From contig CAVFFZ010000024.1 in NCBI GenBank assembly GCA_963621995.1, forward strand, positions 1-19,249: a stretch of 19,249 nt of DNA. The letters are read 5' to 3'. The translations under genes were made by a program, and so were the position numbers. How positions within the stretch are numbered: the stretch's first letter is position 1; every line of letters begins with the position of its first letter. Source of the stretch: UMGS1663 sp963621995. Lineage in GTDB: Bacteria; Bacillota; Clostridia; TANB77; CAG-508. The notes beneath the pieces were generated by a model that made no database searches, was not told the DNA's origin, and saw only the letters and a list, made by a program, of their open reading frames with translations. Below, one piece after another: positions 15,723-19,249 of this stretch.

Positions 15723-16917
15723 ATTCTATCTCATCCATACATTCTTTTAGATATTCTATTCCTTTTTCTTTATATATTTTATATGCAACTTCCAACATTT
15801 TATTAGTTCTATTTTTAAAAGGATCACACCTGTCTGGACATATATTAGGAATATTCATATCTATATCATACTTCATTAAATTATCCCATATTTCTCCAAA
15901 ATCTTTATTTATTGCAGAATCATAAAAATAGCCATTCTTTTTTGGATGATAATTGCAAGGATAAACTCGACCATCAGCAGAAATTGCACCCATTAAATAA
16001 TGAATAAAACATTTATCAAAATTTCTTTTCTTTTGCTTTTCGTCTCCTAATCTATGTATTTCCACTATTTCAAAATTTTCATCATTTAATATTTTTTTTA
16101 CATCTTCCATTTGCTTTCTTGCTTCTTTTATTTGTTCTTTGTTCATAAGCATTTCTGAGGCGATATCTGTTTTAATTCTAAAATAATGTACCCCTAATCC
16201 TTTTAATTTCTTTGCCAAATCATATATTTCATTATAGTTATATTGATTTATTATATAACCTACATTTATGTCTAATTTACTATTATATATTTTCTTTTTA
16301 TCTGATAATGCTTTTATATTATCAAATACCATATTTAACATTTTCAAATTTCTTCCATCACATTTTAATTTTGAATATGTAGTTTCTTTTCCTGCATCAA
16401 CACTTATTAATACATAAGCCATCTTTAATATTGTACTATGTGTTTCTTCTGTTAATAATGTTCCATTTGTAAACATGCCAACCCTTAGCCCGTTATTACT
16501 TAACTCTTCTATTGCATATAAAATAGCTTCTTTTGAAAGCATTGGTTCACCAGTAATTCCTGAAAAACTTACATTCTCTACTTTAAATTCTTGTCTCTCT
16601 CCATTGTCATAATTTTTTCCAACTTTTTTATAGTTTAAAATACCTGATACTACTTTCTTCATGTTTTCTAAATCATTTAAATTATTATCAAGCAACGCCT
16701 CTTTACTTTGTTTATCTGCCACATGATTTCCAATACACCATTTGCAATACAAATTACATATACTTGATGAATGGATTAAAATTTCATATGGTGGTAATAT
16801 ATTCCCATCAAATACATTTAATATTCTTGACCAATTCCTTTTTAAGAAATCTAGTTCGCAAAATCTTCCTGGCAAATCATTTCTTACTACTTCTTTTAAT
16901 TCATTATTCTCTATCAT
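15712..16917 (-). CDS. Radical SAM enzyme with SPASM-like C-terminus
   Basis: An iron-sulfur enzyme of 401 residues that uses S-adenosylmethionine to start radical chemistry. The cluster motif CNLYCKWC supplies Cys54, Cys58 and Cys61. SFSGITGEP (about 117-125) corresponds to the SAM-binding GGE region. The C-terminal part has Cys303, Cys321 in GRVYPCNYHP, Cys360 and Cys364 (CPDRC), the pattern of a SPASM domain that binds extra clusters. SPASM enzymes include many that modify peptides but also sugar- and protein-modifying ones. GGAG is 9 bases before the ATG. It overlaps the HPr-kinase-like frame upstream (14 bp) and phosphotransferase 2 downstream (11 bp). I see no precursor peptide nearby, so a peptide substrate is only a hypothesis. 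Confidence 0.9.
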   Translation of the reverse strand: MIENNELKEVVRNDLPGRFCELDFLKRNWSRILNVFDGNILPPYEILIHSSSICNLYCKWCIGNHVADKQSKEALLDNNLNDLENMKKVVSGILNYKKVGKNYDNGERQEFKVENVSFSGITGEPMLSKEAILYAIEELSNNGLRVGMFTNGTLLTEETHSTILKMAYVLISVDAGKETTYSKLKCDGRNLKMLNMVFDNIKALSDKKKIYNSKLDINVGYIINQYNYNEIYDLAKKLKGLGVHYFRIKTDIASEMLMNKEQIKEARKQMEDVKKILNDENFEIVEIHRLGDEKQKKRNFDKCFIHYLMGAISADGRVYPCNYHPKKNGYFYDSAINKDFGEIWDNLMKYDIDMNIPNICPDRCDPFKNRTNKMLEVAYKIYKEKGIEYLKECMDEIEYEQ

Positions 16918-17203
16918 AATTAAAATCTCCTTTATATCTTAATATTTCCTCCAACATTTTTTTACTGTTATTACAATTTTGAGTAATCTTTACTACAGTT
17001 AAATCTCCCTTTTTAATTATGTCTTTAACTGCTATTGGAACTACTTCAACAGTTCTTTCAATTTCTTGTGTTCCACTAAACACACCGTTTATTCTTTGTT
17101 GCTCTAGCACATCAATCATATCTTGTACTTGTAGAGTCTCTATTCTATAATCAATATCTGGATTATATTCTAAAAGTACAATACATCCGAAGTCTACATA
17201 CAT
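16904..17203 (-). CDS. C-terminal part of the HPr-kinase-like protein, frame-shifted
   Basis: A frame of 99 residues starting MYVDFGCIVLLEY that overlaps the 3' end of the HPr-kinase-like frame by 41 bp. It has no recognisable domain on its own. Its composition and position fit the missing C-terminal part of that protein: removing one A from the AAAAA run at about 17205-17209 would fuse the two into one protein of about 325 residues, the normal length for HPr-kinase-like proteins. There is no good ribosome site before the ATG at 17203. Sequence error, real mutation or, less likely, +1 frameshifting are the options. Confidence 0.6.
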   Translation of the reverse strand: MYVDFGCIVLLEYNPDIDYRIETLQVQDMIDVLEQQRINGVFSGTQEIERTVEVVPIAVKDIIKKGDLTVVKITQNCNNSKKMLEEILRYKGDFNYDRE

Positions 17204-17891
17204 CTTTTTCTTCTATTTCTAGATTATCTTTAAGCTCTTGTATAGAAAATGTCATTCTGCTTTTCATTGATGTGGCTTCCCTATATTTTAGTGCATCATT
17301 ATATCCTTTTTGAGCTAGAATTTTACTTAATTTGTTTTTTAATGTTCTATTTTGTTCTATAGTTCCCGGTCTAATGTTTATACTTGAAGGTATTCCCATC
17401 ATTATTATTTCCCCAGTTTTTTCATCTAATTTTAGCCCTGTTCTATCATTTGAAACATACGACATTCCTTCGTGCTCTAGCATATATATCATATTGGTTG
17501 TCTTTCCATTTCCTCTATCTCCAATAAACATTATACCTTCATTACCATAACATACTGAACTTGCATGTATAAAAACTACTCCTTTACTTTCCAAAACTCG
17601 ATTATTTAAATTTATTAACATTCTCTTTATGTATAACTGATTATCCCTGTTCCATTCATTAATAGTAACTCCAATTTCGTTTTTTTGTTCATTGATTCTT
17701 ATGTCTCTATTGCAATCTTTTATATCAGTTTTAAAAATATATACCTTAGCGTCTATGTCAGTTTCATTATCACAATTTTCTTTTATATTAGCATAACTAT
17801 ATAAATATGGTTGTATATCTTCTTTAAATCCTGAAAATTCAGAATATACCATTATTTTTGAATATTTTGTATCATACAATAATCTTTCCAT
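17163..17891 (-). CDS. HPr-kinase-like P-loop protein (frameshifted near its end)
   Basis: A 242-residue frame related to HPr kinase/phosphorylase-like proteins found in peptide-modification clusters. GVVFIHASSVCYGNEG leads into Walker A GDRGNGKTT (124-132), then VSNDRTGL with Asp149, and GIPSSINIRPGTIE, all in the order seen in that family. True HprK is longer and carries other signatures, so this is a paralogue. Related kinases phosphorylate lasso-peptide precursors in some Firmicutes. The frame changes after EIEEKD at a homopolymer of A (near 17205-17209), giving a short wrong tail. A GAGGG sits 4 bases before the ATG. It is the first gene of the four-member operon leading to radical SAM, phosphotransferase and NUDIX genes. 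Confidence 0.75.
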   Translation of the reverse strand: MERLLYDTKYSKIMVYSEFSGFKEDIQPYLYSYANIKENCDNETDIDAKVYIFKTDIKDCNRDIRINEQKNEIGVTINEWNRDNQLYIKRMLINLNNRVLESKGVVFIHASSVCYGNEGIMFIGDRGNGKTTNMIYMLEHEGMSYVSNDRTGLKLDEKTGEIIMMGIPSSINIRPGTIEQNRTLKNKLSKILAQKGYNDALKYREATSMKSRMTFSIQELKDNLEIEEKDVCRLRMYCTFRI

Positions 17892-17903
17892 TGTTCCCTC
17901 TAT

Positions 17904-18056
17904 CTATAATTTCCAAACTTTACTATTTTTATTTTTCTTAATTATATTATTTATATCTAATATTGGACACTCTATATTCTCTAGCTTTGCAATTAGAAAA
18001 GCGAGCTCTTTGCAATCTCTATAATCTTTGAATTTCGTATATCTGATACGTTTTCC
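17904..18056 (-). other. 50-codon open frame without start codon, possible gene remnant
   Basis: Between a TAA and the TAG at 17904 the minus strand reads 50 codons, including KFKDYRDCKELAFLIAKLE and ending NSKVWKL. The composition is protein-like, but there is no ATG, GTG or TTG and no ribosome site. It lies 12 bp upstream of the HPr-kinase-like gene. It may be the tail of a deleted gene, possibly a nucleotidyltransferase-like one, which I cannot confirm. Confidence 0.3.
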
Positions 18057-18078
18057 TTAAATGTTACTCCATATATAA

Positions 18079-18171
18079 TTATTGATTTTTCCTTTTTATT
18101 TTGTTATATTCTTTTTCATTTACTCTAAAGTTTAAATGCTTATATTTATTTTGTTTATTTTCTTTTTTCAT
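18079..18171 (-). pseudogene. Truncated MobC-like mobilisation protein stub
   Basis: A 30-residue frame whose second half, KHLNFRVNEKEYNKIKRKNQ, matches the start of the ribbon-helix-helix region of MobC/relaxosome proteins (N-x-R-V-x-E-x-E then a basic helix). A stop follows where the family would continue, and I cannot find the remainder in other frames nearby. AAAGG lies 10 bases upstream of the ATG. It suggests the element once belonged to, or captured part of, a mobilisable element. No relaxase gene is present. Confidence 0.5.
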
Positions 18172-18243
18172 AATCGACTTACCTTTCTTTTTTATGGGGT
18201 TTGGGTTCTCCCAATTCTTTATTATTAATCTCTATTTTCAAGT

Positions 18244-18262
18244 CCATTTGTATTACAAATGG
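18244..18262. repeat. Palindrome upstream of the mobC-like stub, oriT candidate
   Basis: CCATTTG and CAAATGG flank TATTA, a perfect 7-bp stem with a 5-base loop, about 70 bp upstream of the mobC-like start. Origins of transfer often lie just upstream of mobC and contain inverted repeats, so this may be an oriT remnant; there is no T run to suggest a terminator. Confidence 0.35.
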
Positions 18263-18303
18263 GAAGCTTGCCTAAAATAAAGTAAAAAATAAATCTGTAA
18301 TAA

Positions 18304-18999
18304 TTACAAGTTTTCATCTACATTTGCATATAAGCTATTTAAAAATTCTTCCGAATATTCCCTGCCTATATACTTTTTATTTTTTATATTCTTTTTTATA
18401 TCTTTATCATTTGAGTTAATTGGCATTTTATAATCTTGATAATCCTTTTTATCATTTTTGTTAATAGTATATTCACAATTTTGATAATACCTATTCATAA
18501 CTCCTTTCAAAGGCATTATTTGTCTATTTTCGATTTCTTTTGAATTAAATCTATATCTTTCTACTGATTTTAATAAGTCTTTCTCGCTCCATTCTAGATT
18601 TCTTTTTGATGGTTTATTTAGAAGTCTATTTTCCATTTTATTTCTTTTTAATCGTTCTTCTAAGTTTGCCTCTAGTTCAACAATATAGATTTCTGCATTA
18701 TTAACTTTAAATATTTGAATATATTTATAAATTCTATTCCATTCTTCTTTATCTTCAAAGTCCCATGTAGTAGTAAATATTATACCTTCTTCTTCACTTT
18801 TTGCAAATTCTTTAAATATTTTCATTCTGAATTCTTCATTCAATTTTCTAAATGAATCTCTACTATAATCAAATATCTTTGTTAATACTTCTATTGTCAT
18901 ATGATTGTGTAATAATTTTAAGTTTGTAATTTTTACTAATTCTTGTCCTACTGTCATTTTTCCCACTGCCTGTGGTCCAGTTATTATTATAAATTTCAT
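18304..18999 (-). CDS. P-loop small-molecule kinase-like protein
   Basis: A 231-residue nucleotide-binding protein. Walker A GPQAVGKMT lies at 8-16 directly after a beta strand (KFIIIT), as in shikimate/gluconate/nucleotide kinases. The centre has IIFTTTWDFEDKEEW, then a strand YIVELEANLEERLKRN typical of the lid region with its arginine, and the segment NRLLNKPSKRN. The C-terminal 60 residues are lysine- and asparagine-rich and probably disordered. The start at 18999 has AAAGGA 5 bases upstream; the ATG at 19014 overlaps that site. It is expressed from 19070-19098 and is the element gene closest to the right att site. Substrate unknown; it could phosphorylate a nucleoside or an antibiotic. 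Confidence 0.75.
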   Translation of the reverse strand: MKFIIITGPQAVGKMTVGQELVKITNLKLLHNHMTIEVLTKIFDYSRDSFRKLNEEFRMKIFKEFAKSEEEGIIFTTTWDFEDKEEWNRIYKYIQIFKVNNAEIYIVELEANLEERLKRNKMENRLLNKPSKRNLEWSEKDLLKSVERYRFNSKEIENRQIMPLKGVMNRYYQNCEYTINKNDKKDYQDYKMPINSNDKDIKKNIKNKKYIGREYSEEFLNSLYANVDENL

Positions 19000-19069
19000 A
19001 TTATTCCTTTCCATAGAAATCTTTTTGATATTTCTTTATAAAATGCATTCTCCATTCTTCTATTTTTAT

Positions 19070-19098
19070 ATTTTATCACTTTGTTTTTATTCTATCAA
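19070..19098 (-). promoter_or_regulatory. Sigma-A type promoter for the P-loop kinase
   Basis: TTGATA (19093-19098) and TAAAAT (19070-19075) on the minus strand are 17 bp apart, about 70 bases before the kinase ATG at 18999. It lies inside the element, so the kinase does not depend on cwlD transcription. Confidence 0.6.
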
Positions 19099-19172
19099 CA
19101 AAAATAAAAAATCGCAAACTTTTACACCCGCAATTATTTTTTATAAAGGAATAGTTTCTTAATATTTTTTGT

Positions 19173-19249
19173 TTAATGCAGTAAGTATTCCCCCTCATCT
19201 GGCTTTCCGTGTCCAGCATCTAAAACAATTACTTTATTGCTAACAGGCA
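19173..19249 (-). pseudogene. cwlD: 5' part of interrupted cwlD-type amidase (cut by window edge)
   Basis: Reading in from the right edge on the minus strand gives PVSNKVIVLDAGHGKPDEG, then EYLLH and a stop at 19173-19175. VLDAGHG with its zinc-binding His is the hallmark start of the Amidase_3 domain and supplies exactly what the 3' part at 7423-7969 lacks. Host sequence ends within the core repeat at 19195-19202; the last residues are encoded by the element. The gene start and signal/anchor region lie beyond the window. Confidence 0.85.
19175..19202. repeat. Right attachment site: inverted-repeat arm plus core repeat
   Basis: Arm AATGCAGTAA (19175-19184), 10-bp spacer, then core TCATCTGG (19195-19202), a mirror image of the left end. 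Joining both ends gives a 48-bp site whose half-sites agree at about 17 of 23 positions, with central dinucleotide GA/TC. Confidence 0.8.

Larger units (their letters stand above)
7962..19202. mobile_element. 11.2-kb serine-recombinase element inserted in cwlD
   Basis: The element separates the 5' and 3' parts of cwlD. Both ends carry TCATCTGG as a direct repeat (7962-7969 and 19195-19202), giving a unit of 11,233 bp. Inside each repeat, exactly 10 bp in, is one arm of a 10-bp inverted repeat (7980-7989 and 19175-19184), as expected when a symmetric serine-integrase attP is split by integration. Two large serine recombinases sit at the left end. Cargo comprises two kinase-like phosphotransferases, an oxidoreductase, an HPr-kinase-like/radical-SAM operon, a NUDIX hydrolase, a P-loop kinase and mobilisation remnants. 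No structural phage genes or conjugation machinery are present, so it is not a complete prophage or conjugative element. Whether it still excises is unknown. Confidence 0.85.

Noticed and set aside
18179..18247. 22-residue frame MDLKIEINNKELGEPKPHKK onward as a possible precursor peptide
   Set aside because: It starts inside the palindrome, has no ribosome site, no Cys/Ser/Thr-rich core, and is separated from the operon by the mobC-like stub.
1..19249. tRNA, rRNA or CRISPR array
   Set aside because: No cloverleaf-like segment, rRNA-like block or regularly spaced direct repeats were seen on either strand.

Overview
The window is strongly AT-rich. It has clear Shine-Dalgarno sites, TTGACA/TATAAT-type promoters and low-GC Firmicutes gene families (ClpE-type unfoldase, CwlD-type amidase, TndX/TnpX-like large serine recombinases, a DUF6076-like protein). 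It looks like chromosome of a spore-forming or formerly spore-forming Clostridia member, probably a poorly characterised gut lineage. That placement is inference from gene content.

Host backbone, 1 to about 7.97 kb: the start of a prepilin-like protein (minus, cut by the window edge); comEC (minus) behind a secreted SH3b-NlpC/P60 cell-wall hydrolase (minus); a divergent promoter region; a clpE-pgsA pair (plus); a bidirectional terminator; then the 3' part of a cwlD-type spore-cortex amidase gene (minus).

Main result: the amidase gene is split. Its 3' part ends at about 7969 and its 5' part, carrying the first zinc ligand (DAGHG), reappears at the far right edge (19195-19249, minus). The 11,233 bp between is a serine-recombinase mobile element. 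The junctions share the 8-bp direct repeat TCATCTGG (7962-7969 and 19195-19202). Just inside each copy, exactly 10 bp away, lies one arm of a perfect 10-bp inverted repeat (TTACTGCATT at 7980-7989, AATGCAGTAA at 19175-19184). Joining the ends gives a symmetric 48-bp attP-like site, as expected for a large serine integrase. Insertion into a mother-cell sporulation gene resembles skin-type intervening elements. However, excision at this core would leave the two cwlD parts one base out of frame, so clean restoration is not supported by the sequence as given.

Element layout, left to right: two tandem large serine recombinases (minus); a 48-residue small protein gene behind a probable structured leader; an N-terminally truncated DUF6076-like remnant (plus); a kinase-like phosphotransferase (minus); a Gfo/Idh/MocA oxidoreductase (plus); a tightly overlapping minus-strand operon of HPr-kinase-like protein (frameshifted), radical SAM/SPASM enzyme, second phosphotransferase and NUDIX hydrolase; a degraded mobilisation patch (mobC-like stub and palindrome); and a P-loop kinase. 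The operon resembles a peptide- or small-molecule-modification cassette, but I find no precursor peptide. The element looks partly decayed: a frameshift, a truncated mobC-like gene and a truncated DUF6076-like gene.
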